64,000 nt of DNA from Centroberyx gerrardi. Lineage: Eukaryota > Chordata > Actinopteri > Beryciformes > Berycidae. The number at the start of each line of letters is the position of its first letter. Position 1 is the first letter of the stretch. Location of the stretch: the NCBI RefSeq assembly GCF_048128805.1, contig NC_136004.1:22151284-22215283 (forward strand), read 5' to 3'. Under the pieces are notes generated by a model, which searched no databases, was not told where the DNA came from, and was given only the letters and a program-made list of their open reading frames with translations. The position numbers and the translations under genes are program-made. Shown here in pieces: positions 34,001-45,601 of the stretch.

Positions 34001-37000
34001 GAAATGAGCACGTCACAAGCTTAATTCAGGCACAGCCAGGGAAGGAGCCGTTGCCATGGAAACCCTTTTTTCTGCAACCTTGTCACAAGGAACAAGGCAA
34101 AGAGAAAGTGGAATTAAAGCCTGTGGCAAAGGCAAAAGAAAGATTGTGGTTATGCAAAGGAAAAAAAAAAAGAGAGAGAGAGAGAGAGAGAGCCTCTTCG
34201 CCTGTACATAATTGTTTGATTTGTGCACGGTCTGGTGAGTAAGCTCCCAGGTAACTCCAGGATAACGACTGCTAGTGACACACTCAGCTCTATTGGTTGA
34301 CTTAAGATATCAATCACAGACAGTATTCAGACTCATAATGCAGTATTTTGTCAAAGTGTCGTCGAACCTATGAAAAAATAAAGAGGTGTGTCTACCTCAC
34401 ATCTCTCTTTACAGCACCGCCTTATCTTTCTTGTTGTATACAGTGGTAAGAAAAGCATACTTTAAATCCAAAACATGCTTTTAATGGTGCAGCATGCCAG
34501 GTGCAGTGTTATACACATTCAACTCTAGGAAAAGAACACTGAGCATCAAACGGGCGTTCAATAGTGTCGAATGCAACCGTGACAAATGCTTTCCCAAGCA
34601 GCTGTCAAATGCTGCTAGGTAAAGGAGAGCTACCCAGTGGACACTGGCCTTAATAGTGATTGTCACAGTCTCACAATGGGTGCAAGCCACATTGCATGCA
34701 GGTAAAATGTCAACTACAAAAATACCACCATCCCTATCAGGTCAGTGTGCCTAGAATCGTATCAATATCTTTTGTATCAAGTAAGCAGCTGATGCAAAAT
34801 TAACATCCTGAGAATGCTACCATGATGATTCGTAAACCTTTCCTTCCAAATATTCCCTGTCTGTGCTCCCATAATCCCTGTGGGCTGGCAGAGAGAGATA
34901 ACTGTAGGACAGTGGGGTGTAAATAGAGTAGAGAAAATGGAAAGGGACAGTTTCTCGCCACAACACCTGTGGAGAGCCAGGGGCAAGGAGAAAATCAGCA
35001 AAATGTAAATCAGAACACAAGTTTATTTCAAACGACAGGAGCTAAAATTCCCCCATGTTTCACAACAATTTCCTAGTTGTTGTACGCGCTCATGAGAATG
35101 TGTTTTTTCTAGAGCAAGAATCTTAACCCAGAAACCTGGTTTCTGCAGCTGATTTAATGTAGCCTTCCAATTCTTATTTTAGACATGAATGCATCATCAT
35201 AAATCACAGACATTTGGGCTTGGCACAGAGTTACTGTTCGGCCAGCAGACGTTTGTGTGACTCAGGAATGGATGAGAGCCATGACCTTGACAAGTTTCCC
35301 CTAGATCCCCTACTCAGAGAAAGATGCACGCATACATACAAGGCTCTTGTACATGTCAAAGACAAGAGGTGACAGAAGGCTGTGGGGGAGGGGAGGGAGG
35401 GAGGGAGAGAGAGAAAGAGAGAGACAGGGAGAGAGACAGAGGAAGAGAGAGAGAGAGAAATGAAGCTGACCTATTTCAAACATTGATACTGTTAGGCAAG
35501 TAGATATAGAGTGGAAGGCAAACTGTTTGGATTTGTTTCTTCAGAAGGAGAAACCATCCAATACCTAGTGGGCAGGATGCCACCTGATTACATTATGGCA
35601 AGAAACGGGAAGCTCTTTTGATATGTTGATCTGATGCACATAACAATACGGACGGAAATGCTTAGAATGGCCTGTAATCCATACACTGAATACAAAAAGG
35701 CTGAGAGATGAAACCTTAAAGGACCACAATGGAAATAAGCCATTCAAGCTTCATTGTGTTATCCTTGGTACCTTTATTGGAAGATTGTATGTGATGAGCA
35801 TTGCTTCCTTTTTCCACATACATGTTTTGTAAAATTGACAAACTCAATCAATCAGTCTATTAAGCTACATATGAAACAATCAATAAAATCAATCGGGTCC
35901 ATATCAACTGATGGCCCAAGTTTAACCCAAGAGAACCCAACATGACTCACCAGTCCTGCACAGCGCCGAAGGACTCCTCGTTGGTAATGTCATACATAAG
36001 GATGAAGCCCATGGCCCCGCGGTAGTAGGCAGTGGTGATGGTTCTGTAGCGCTCCTGGCCCGCTGTGTCCTACACACACAACACATGGTGCATAAATTTA
36101 GCATTGCTGTTAGCTGGCTAGATGACACTGTCACTGATGGGCTCACCAACATGGACACAACCCTACACAGCACATATAAACCTATGCACGCATACTGTAT
36201 CCATAAAATGTATTCAATTGTTTATATTAACAGTAAATGAGTATACACAGAAATTAGAAAAAAGGAAAGATGCTGGTTGCTCTCAGATGAGAGTCAATTG
36301 TAACGCAGGTGCAAGAATCAAATTATTGTAAGCTAGAAAAATTGGAAAATAATTCTGCACACTGCAAATAAAATGTCTAGTTCAGAAAAACTAATGTATT
36401 GCACAAGTGCCCAACTTAAAGGTGCAAGTGGAAAAAAGAAATATATGTACAAAAGAACTAGGGAGCATTTTGCTGACTTTTTGTCCCAGCCTTTTATTTG
36501 CAGTGTGCAGAATTATTTTCCCATTTTTCTAGTTTACACAGACATTACACCTAGTGATTCCTCTATTTTAAACTTGTACGTTAGGCCCATGTTATCCCTC
36601 TAAATCCTTCTTTTATATATTTGTCATTCCCTTTCAGCATATCTACATTTACTTATCGCTACATTTATTGTGTTCATGATGTGGAAACAATCATTGCCTT
36701 AATTGCTTCGCTGCCCTTGCATTGATAAGATGTCGATAGTAAGGATTCAGTTTGGGCTGATCTGGTTGACTCTTTCCTCTCCCTCAATAAAATAATCATT
36801 CAGCTGTGTTAAAGACCCCACAGCACAGTGTTCAGAGCTCAGTTTGTGATGTGTGGTTCTTATAAAAAGGGAAAAAATGGGAGTAAAATGATTTTAATAT
36901 TGGGAAAGTGCACACTGCTGGTGATAATGCTAAACAAATTGCTCAAAGGCAGCAACTGATTACACAGCATTTGAGGAGTAGTACATTGTACACACATTAC

Positions 37001-40000
37001 CTTGGAAACAAGCCCCCACTGCAGCCGTTCAAGCTTGCTAAGAGATGTCAATGAAAATGCTAATGCCTCTGAATACAGCTAGATTAAGCTTTCCTATTCA
37101 GAGTGTGTCCATGAAGAAGGAAGAGAAATGCATTTGGGCAGTTTTGAGAGCAACTGTCTATGATTCATTTCCATCTGTATCTTTGGAGAAGTTCATAATT
37201 AGCTACATTGCTTAACAACTTAAAAGAAAAAAGTTATTTTTCACTTCATTGTTAACTCAGCCAGCTTCAACACAACCGACTAGCCTCTTTTGAAAACACA
37301 CTTATATAAACTTGCCTTTACAGACATGTAGATCTGTTGTTTTATGTAATGATGAAATCCCTTTTTTAATGAGGTACTGATTCATACTTTTGAGTTGTTT
37401 CACTGTACATGTGTATACATATTATTTAAATATTTCAATATTTTGCAAATTTATTTTGATTTTTTTTTATATTGTCTAATTTGTTTCAATTTTATTAATT
37501 AGGATGTTGTAACTGCTTTACAAATTGTTGTTGTTGTTGTTGTCATGTTCGTCTACATTCAACAATTTAATTAGCTGTTGTTGGTCATGCTGAATTTAAC
37601 AGTATGGATGATATACTTTTTGGGTGTTGCAAATAAATGATAAATGTCTCTGATCAGTATGTGGAACACAAAACGTTAACCTCTAAAAACTACTCTGGCT
37701 ATGAAGGCTGTCTCTTCCTGGGGTATAATGACATACAGTAGATGTAGATACAGTAATGTCCCTCTGCACTATTGTTCCACCTATAAGAAGAGTAGTTTGG
37801 AAAGTCCTGCAGTGCTAAAGCAGGAGAGCTGCAGGAGGAGGGACTACTGGCTGCTGTACTTGTCTGTTGTTGAACAGAATCCAGACAGGCGACACTGGAC
37901 TGTGTTTGCTACAGCAGTTCGCTCTCTGCCAGTCTGAACATGGCTGTAACAGTGCGCCTGTTATAGCCAGAGGACGTCTCTGACCTTCACTCCACAGAGA
38001 CAGAGCTCACAGCCTGCCTAGCTACCGTACACCACAGCTGGGACATTTTGTCGATTTGCAACAGCACAAATGTATGAATGTGTGTGTGTGTGTGTGAGTG
38101 TGTATTCCAATACACATCTTTTCAATGTCAGCATTTTGTTATGCAGTCTACTATGCATGATGTAAATGGAGTCCTTTGTTGATGGACATTCTGAACAACA
38201 TGCATGAGAACAAGGAATGTCACATGAAAACACTGGTGATTTTTTCTCTACTACAGTAAGCACTGGTCTTCTTAGGCAGACAGTTCATTTGGCAGGTCAT
38301 TGTTGTTCTAGTATCCCGAATGATGCTTTGACCTCTGTCTTTCCTCTTGTCTGAATTCTAAAGACTTAGAGGCATCCACACATTTCATTAGCCTATCGAT
38401 TCTTGGCCAAGTGCTTGACAATGACCTTTGCATTTCCGGGCTATTTTGGTGAGCAGATTTGCTTGTTCTCAGTTAAAAAGACAGAGCAAGACAGAAAAAT
38501 AAACTGCTGAGTCCAGTGAATTGGAGCTCTTTGAGAAGCTTCGCTTGTAGTCTGCAGCTCACCAGAAATCAATCCAAGAAGCTGACTGCTTTAAGTAGAG
38601 AGGGAGAGTGAGTGGAGACTGACAATAGTTTGAACTCTACGTCAGTCAGTATATAAGTTGACTCTTTGACAATCCGAGTTTCATCTTGGCAAAGCCCTAC
38701 ACATTTATTCAGCCTCAGATTATAACAGGGACCACTGTACGATGCATTGCTATGACACTTTTATCTCTCAACAGATTAATTGTGCAACAGCCACAATGAC
38801 ATTTGCCAATAGCCATCACCTTAAATGGCCACTTACTGTAAGTCTCAGCTCTCTCTGAGCCCAATTAAAAAAGACAGACCAATTAAATGGATGCACAGGC
38901 GATCCTCTTTCTCTCTGAATATGCTTGTCTTTGCTAATGACAAAAACACATTACTCCGATTAGCCTCTCATTTGACTGTTTACCTTCAACCCCAGTTTTT
39001 ACATCCTGCTGAAGTGCTTGTTGTTTGTCTCTTTCATATGTGATTATCAGACACAAAATGCCCGGGGATAGCTAATTGCTGCAAAAGACAGCTATTATGA
39101 CAGAACAAAACCTCTATAGGAGAGTGGGCATTTGGTGTAGTATGGAAAAAGAGAAAGAGCGAGACGGGGAAAAGAGGAAGAAATGGAGAGAAAGAGCGAA
39201 TATTTAAATTTCCATTTCCCCCTCGCTATCTCAGAGGTATTATGAGACAATCTCCTTGAACAACTCAGATGAACTCCTAATTAAACAGCCTCAGACATTT
39301 TGCAGTTTCCCACAGCCGTACAGTCACATTCAGAAGAAAGTGTTGCTTCTGTGTTCTCCCCTGCTGCGTGCCAAACCAACACTTACTAGCCTCCTGTCAG
39401 TATTGTTGAGGCTTCCATCTGTCTCCGCCTTTTCACAGTAGAGTGTCAAGCCATGGAAAAACACTACAACATTTCTTGAATATTTCTTCAATTAATTAAC
39501 CTCAAAGCGGATGCGACGGCCAAATGTATTCAAGATGAATGTACTGAATGTCATTTTTCTGTTGTGAAATCTGATGCAGAATTTTTTGGATTTACCTTTA
39601 AATAACCCTAACCCCTGTGGAATGGCTTCATTGAGATAAAATCTGGTCAAACTCTTAATTTTGCCACAGTGTACCCAGTTAAAGTTATCCTATGCAGATT
39701 TGGAAGATAGGGGTAAAAGATACATGCCATAGTTACTATAGCTGTTGTCAAACTGATGTTAAAAGTATGGCAACAAAAATCCTGTGGCAGGTTGATGCAG
39801 TCTAATGTTTTTCTACTCCAAAATGTTAATGTGACCGAAATCTTCACACCCTCCCTACAAGGCTGAACTGTTAATGAAAGCATGACTAGCTCCAAATATA
39901 CATTCTATATTTTGACTGAGGTGTATGCAGCAGTACACAAAGTCTTTCATTAACACAAGATGAAAAGGGAAGTACCGGTGTCCAAGCATACCAAGCATAA

Positions 40001-41287
40001 TATGTCTTTAAAATGTCTTAATTGAAACATCGACTAAAAATAAATGAATGCAGAGGTGATCCTGTGGGTGCAGGAATTTTCTTTTTCCTATGTCCAAGCA
40101 TACAACCGTCAAGTCACAACCCGTCTCGGTCCTTGATGGGCCGACATATTGATCAAATGAGAGAGGTACAGTTGGAGTGCAGGGGAGACAGGTGGGGGGT
40201 TTGGGCATAGATTGACAGCATAATGTGTTTTACAGACAGGGATCACTCTGCAGGAACACAATGACTGAGAGAAGGAGGACAAAGTGGGGGCAGGGCATCT
40301 CAAAAGAGCCCCCTTCCCCCTTATAGCATAGATAGTCCTCCAGGAAACCTTGGAAGACAATAGGAAGTACATTTCTTCCACACATTGATTGTATTCAAAT
40401 GTGCAAGTGATCTCTATTCCATCGAGGATGAATGAGAATGCATGATTCGCATGGAGAGGTCATCAGTGAAATGGGTGGACTACTGTGGCCTGTTGTATAC
40501 TGTAGCATTGTGTTGTAGAAATAAAAAAAAATGGTGAGTTTTCTTCTTTCCTGGATTACCATTCATTAGCAAAAAGATCATATCTATAGATGTGTAAGTA
40601 GCGCTGTCTACATAAGCTCTTTGTAAATTGCAGGTCCACTTGACTTGGAACATGGATTCACAGGCTCTTCAAGCATTAGCAGCGATGTACTGGGTATGTC
40701 AAAAATAGATTGAAATGAGAGATGCAGCATACTGAGTTACAACACATTGTTGAGATGCAAATAGCACAGTAAGTATTGGCCGGTCAAAGAGTGAAGGATA
40801 AGCAAAAATGATATGGTCTTGATTGCTGTACCTACAAACTTAGAAAACTTACAACTGACATGCCTACATCTGTTTTATCTGCTGCTACATGACTAGTTTC
40901 ATCAGGAATCAGACATTTTGCGGCATACTTATGCTTAAATGTTTAATGCTTCGATGTTAATATTTCTCCCTGGAGGCAACTGCCAGTGTAAAATCTATAT
41001 TGTTCTATTCTTCTACCCGCTAAGCAATTCAGTCTGAACCACTCCCCCGTGGCTCCACATACCCAGATCTGGAGTTTGATCCTCTTGTCGTTCTTGTACA
41101 CGGTCTTCACTTTGAAGTCGATGCCCACCGTGCTGACGAAGGCAGAGGTGAAGGCGTCATCTGCGTAGCGGAACAGGAAGGATGTTTTGCCCACGCTGCT
41201 GTTGCCGATGATCAGCAGCTTGAACATGTAGTCGAAGTTCTGGTCGCCTCCCTCTCCCTTCCCTTTCACATCCTGAGTGGCAGCCAT
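31074..41287 (-). CDS. rab3c: Rab3 small GTPase, Rab3C
   Basis: Synaptic/secretory-vesicle Rab that controls regulated exocytosis. Coding exons on the - strand: 41287-41063, 36069-35951, 32256-32132, 31264-31074. All have GT..AG borders and the phases agree, giving 219 aa from the ATG at 41285-41287. Seen: [11 protein letters not shown]-loop GNSSVGKTS, effector region [15 protein letters not shown], switch [54 protein letters not shown] and a C-terminal CNC double-geranylgeranylation motif. Synteny with pde4d and plk2 and the proline-containing tail ([11 protein letters not shown]) favour Rab3C over A, B or D. The acceptor sits directly before the ATG, so at least one 5' exon lies at higher coordinates. 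Human RAB3C has eight extra residues from such an exon, so the N-terminus given here may be incomplete. Confidence 0.93.
31265..32131 (-). other. rab3c: rab3c intron 4
   Basis: Mostly occupied by an interspersed element (about 31495-32006). The splice sites of the flanking exons are intact. Confidence 0.8.
31495..32006. mobile_element. Interspersed element in rab3c intron 4
   Basis: The right end AGTACTCTTTCCACCACTG, preceded by ACTTGAGTAAAATATGAGCC, is a wording highly repeated in fish genomes (complement CAGTGGTGGAAAGAGTACT). The left limit is uncertain. Confidence 0.45.
32257..35950 (-). other. rab3c: rab3c intron 3
   Basis: A 3.7-kb intron with (GA)-rich tracts at 33540-33592, 34172-34192 and 35393-35460. 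No exon or transposon recognised. Confidence 0.75.
36070..41062 (-). other. rab3c: rab3c intron 2
   Basis: A 5-kb AT-rich intron. A foldback element lies at 36327-36538, TTG repeats at 37526-37542 and (GT)n near 38080-38102. Otherwise nothing recognised. Confidence 0.75.
36327..36538. mobile_element. Foldback MITE in rab3c intron 2
   Basis: Arms of about 45 bp, 36327-36373 and 36492-36538, are nearly perfect inverted copies. The left arm contains CTAGAAAAATTGGAAAATAA then TTCTGCACACTGCAAATAAA; the right arm is its complement. The unique centre is 118 bp. Confidence 0.75.
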
Positions 41288-41485
41288 CTGCAAAGACACC
41301 AGGGGAGACACTCTCCTGTAAGGGTCATGTCCTACAGCATGATGAAGTCAGTGCTCTGAGAGCTTCACCTTGGAGTTAATATTAGTTTTTCACTGTGTTG
41401 ACAGAGCGATGGCAGTCTGGTATCTTATATTGTATGTAGCAGATTTTTTGCCAGTTGACCTTCCACAATTCTGCAACCCAACCTC

Positions 41486-41521
41486 TATTTGTGTGCAGAT
41501 GTGAGAGAGAGAGTGAGACAG

Positions 41522-41575
<54 letters not shown>
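41486..41575. repeat. (GA)n microsatellite
   Basis: About 25 perfect GA units at 41528-41575 after interrupted units. Lies upstream of the first certain rab3c coding exon. Confidence 0.93.
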
Positions 41576-41580
<5 letters not shown>

Positions 41581-42819
41581 CACATACATACAAGCTTCTC
41601 ATACATGTCACAGACCGGAGGTGACAGAAAGCTGTGTCAGGCAAACCAGCACAACACAGGAGGAGTTGTACCAATGAGTGTTAATCAAGCGTCAAACACA
41701 GCAGTTTGCCTTCTTTACAAGCACTCTTTCTTAGGTGGAAACTGTGGCATTTAATTTCAAAATATGAAGTAAAAGTAAAACTGACTATGTATTCTTGTTG
41801 TTATTATTGAAGTTATTACCTTAAGAGTAATAATTTGCTTACAAAATTTGTGACATTTCTGATGATATAATCAGATATATTTTTCCACATACTGGGCAGC
41901 AAACATCAAGTAACATTTTTCATTTTCAAAGTGGACACATTGTATTTTTAGAATGAGAAACTTCCCTCAATTTTGTTTCAATTGGGGCACAGTATTTTTC
42001 CATTCTACTAAAACAGTTCTGAGTGTCTGATGTCTTGATTCCATATCAGAACAGCTATTCAATTACCAACACAATCAAAATGTATCATACATTAAATTGT
42101 CTTGCATATCAAAACTTACATAGCCTCTTGCCATAACAATAGCTACAAAACGCAGAATAATAAAGATGGATCCTCTAATACACTGAGCATTTCTGTCAAG
42201 AGTGCCAGCGTTCAACGCCCCAAGAGGACAAGAGTACCAGGACCAAGATGACTGGAGCACAGTCATCTTTGCTCCAAGGTGAGTGTTTTGACAAAGCAAC
42301 GATGCTTATGTCAAATATGTGCTACCGAGCTCTCTCTATCTAGCTAGAAAAGATGCCGGACCTCCATCCTGCACATCCTGCACATCCTGCACTATAGGTT
42401 GCTGCTCGCTTCCTTGTATAAAATCACCGTCGAACACATATCTGTATTTGCAAGGACGCCGCTTGCAAAATATTTGTGTAATCCTCGCATTTACAGATAC
42501 CACAGTATAAAATCCTGTCAATCGACCTACGAAACGACACAATGTAGTTAAAGCAGGCAGCGGCTTGCGCGAACATAACTAGCTAACGTTAGACAAGCAA
42601 TTCTGGTCATGAGGTCATTTTTTCCATTGATGAAATTCTTCCACATAACTATTAATAAATTAAACTCAATCAAAATGCAGTGAGGACATTCTGTGAACAA
42701 ACCTGTTTTGAAGGCCTCGGCTCTATCTGTGTCTTTCTCTACTTGGCAGAATACGGGTTTTTATTTGTGTCTAATGCAGGCGTTGTTTTTTTTTTCTTTT
42801 TTCTTTTTTTTTTGAGCAC

Positions 42820-42970
42820 CGACCAATTTCAGCACCTGGGAGCTGTCCCCTTCGGTTCGGATCTGGCACGCGCCCCTGACGAGGCTGAGCACGAGCGAGA
42901 GTGCGTAATGTGCGTCTCCTTGACGTCATCGAGAACAAGATGGGGGTTGTAGTTTTTCTACAGCATCAGC
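42820..42970 (-). promoter_or_regulatory. Putative rab3c promoter or enhancer block with CRE and REST-like half sites
   Basis: A GC- and CpG-richer island in AT-rich surroundings. It contains an exact CRE (42921-42928), a REST/NRSF left half-site TTCAGCACC (42828-42836), an inverted right-half match GGAGCTGTCC (42839-42848), and on the - strand a ZNF143-like ACTACAACCCCCA near 42941-42957. The position upstream of the coding exon 41063-41287 suits a promoter for a noncoding first exon. The function is inferred. Confidence 0.4.
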
Positions 42971-43338
42971 GCGGACGCGGAGGACAAATTTGACTACATT
43001 ACTCTGCATGCAGCGCGTCCAACTGCCAACAGCTGTATGATTTACTTTGGAAGCGTAGGGAAATCGTTGTTGAGTCCAAACCCCCTTTTTCACCCAGCAT
43101 AATAAACACTCATTAGAGATTAGCGCCTACAGACGTTCCCCGTGAATTACTGACTGTAATAAAATAGCATAATAAAGCTGGGAACCTTTGCCCACTAATG
43201 AAATCATGTTTACTCTACTATTTATCACGCTGGGGCTGTATGTAGGCCTATAATGAACACAGTTGTGCTTTCTCTTTTTTTCTCATTTATAGCCTATATA
43301 AGCCTATAGGCAGCAAAAGCAACTGTACAGTATCTTAC

Positions 43339-43356
43339 CTTCCCATACAAGTCCAT
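43339..43356 (-). CDS. rab3c: Candidate N-terminal coding exon of rab3c (MDLYGK)
   Basis: On the - strand an ATG at 43354-43356 reads MDLYGK and meets a strong donor AAG|GTAAGA in phase 0. Splicing to the acceptor directly before the 41287 ATG would add six residues in frame, comparable to the eight-residue first exon of human RAB3C. A GC box (GGGCGGGG on the - strand, about 43551-43558) lies upstream. A competing candidate with a GTAAGT donor lies near 42118. Which of them, if either, is used is unknown. Confidence 0.3.
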
Positions 43357-43359
43357 TTC

Positions 43360-45220
43360 AGCCTCAGTGCTATAAACTAAAGTGTGTTTTCCCCAAAAAA
43401 GTGGTCAGTTTCAAAATCGCATTCACTGCAGTAGCCTAAAATAAATTCCCACTTGGTAGCCTATACACAGAACCTCTCAGAAATTAATTTATTTTTGTGG
43501 GAGCAATAATGGCCTCTCCTTTTGCGTCACTCTCGGTCTTGCTGCCATCCCCCGCCCAGAAATCAAGCTCCGCTCCAGAGAACAAGCGGCTGAGCAAATA
43601 GACGAGGGGCGTGGTGAATATTATTATGGGCCTTTCAGTGGCAGCAGTGCAGGATGAGGCCTAGTGGAAGTGGTAAATGGAATCGTTACAATTACACTCG
43701 CATTGGCCCTCTTTAAAGCTGATGGGCTTGCAAAATGTTAAATTGTAATATTGTAGCAGTGAAGTGTTAGGCAATAATGCCAGCAATAATTCTGAGCGTT
43801 TTACTGTGGATAAAACGGTCCCGTCTGACTGTGTGTGTGTTTGTGTGTGCGTGCGTATGTGTGTGCGCGTGGGTGCCTTGTGTTTTTTGTAGGTTTTAAA
43901 TAGCGCTGCCTCACATCGCCCATCTCACACTTAAAACAGAGCCAGATCCTTTTAATAGCCCAACATGCGCTAAGACTCCTCAACCACTGAAGCAGACACA
44001 ACAGAGATTACATAAGGACGTAGGCCACAGTGACAGACAACATGGTAGATGTAGGGCTATAAATCCTTGCCATTGGGCATTTTGCAGGCTTTTGATAGGG
44101 GCTGTGTGATGTTTTAGGGCGGGATATGCTGCTGACTGCCCTTTGACTGGATCTCTGTCTGTCAGTGCTGGTGTGTTTGTGTGTGTGTGCAGTTGACACG
44201 GGGGCGTGTCAGGTAGGCAGCTCGTACATGTTTGTCTTTCCACGCTTTTATTGTCTTCACGAATGTGCTTAAGTTGTAAAAATACCTCGTGTAATGTGTA
44301 GATGAATTACCCATCCACTCGTTCTTTTGACTTTTGAATATTCTGGATTGATGTAGTAATAGTCCGCAATCTGTCAAGTCAAATCTGTCGGATCTGTGTG
44401 AGTGTGGACTTGGCTCATAGTGCTACAGCTCCTCTTTGCATTCATGGCACCGAAATTTTTGCAATTTCATAAGCAGAACTGTTATTCCTGATAGTTTCTG
44501 TCAGACTGGAGCGTAGTAAACAAAAGTTTTCTAGAAGGTGCTCTGCATGAGAATAGGTCACTGTGGCACCATCTGCTGTTGGGAAAGGTGCTCTTGTGAG
44601 ATTTGTCTTGGCAATGCTCGGATATTATGTTCTGGTAATGATTAACAAGGCAATATACGCAGAAACCAAATGACCGTAGCCTTGCTGAGCTCGTAATGGT
44701 CATCTGGCCTCAAAAGACACATTCAGAAAGTAGTTTTTATAGTCTCTTTTTTAATATATATCCCCCTAATGTGTGGCTGCTGAGTGACCTTACCTTCTCT
44801 TTTAATACTCTAATTTAATAACTCTAAAGTTAATTATACTGATTCTCCAAATGAGACTCCAACGTTGAATTTCCAAATGAGCTGCCCACCATTTGGAAAA
44901 AGTGACATCTGGCTTTGAAACATTACTGATAGCACAAAATGATAACAAATCATGTTATTTAAAAAGATAGATTATAACCTTTAGTCCTTGGTTGACAAAA
45001 TGATAACACTTTTACAGATATTGAATAATGACCTTCAGGTAGCATAATGATTTATTTGGAAAATAACTCTTCAAATACAGAGAGTGATTGGTTTCTTTAT
45101 AAAATATAATATCTATTCACCATTTTAGAAAGATAAGAGCATATCTCTATGAACATTATGGAAAATGATAGAAGTCTCCAGAGAGCTTTCCTTACAAAAT
45201 GGAGACATTGTAGGGGATGT
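43360..45220. other. Region between rab3c 5' end and the methyltransferase gene
   Basis: Divergent-gene spacer. A GC box (- strand GGGCGGGG) and GC-richer sequence at 43530-43620 are promoter-like, and (GT)n-like sequence lies at 43830-43872. Otherwise AT-rich with nothing recognised. Confidence 0.6.
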
Positions 45221-45222
45221 AG

Positions 45223-45540
45223 AAGGGCTGGACGATATTGACAAAATCAAATAGGCTATCACAGTATTTTAGGCCGAATACCTCGATATTGATAATGTGA
45301 TGATATTTTGGGGATGAATATTCGTGTAAATCAAATCACTAATTTTCAAAACTAAATTTTGAAAATTAGTAATGGCAGGCTAATAAGTTCAGAAAATTGT
45401 ATCACTTTACTGTAACAGGATTTAAGACCAGGAAGAAGTGACATTTAAGTTACTTCACAATATAACGATAACCAAAATCCCAGACGATATCTAGTCTCAT
45501 ATCACGATATCGATATTACACGATATATCGCCCAGCCCTA
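45223..45540. mobile_element. hAT-type MITE (family B, copy 2) just upstream of the methyltransferase ATG
   Basis: Inverted termini AAGGGCTGGACGATATT and ATATATCGCCCAGCCCTA. Flanked by GGATGTAG (45215-45222) and GGATGCAG (45541-45548), a 7/8 target-site duplication of hAT length. An internal hairpin around 45340-45371 reads ACTAATTTTC then GAAAATTAGT. It ends 61 bp before the start codon. Confidence 0.85.
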
Positions 45541-45601
45541 GGATGCAGCCTTGTCTACCTTAATTTGCTGTATTTTTTATCCATCTAACCGACAGTTTGC
45601 A

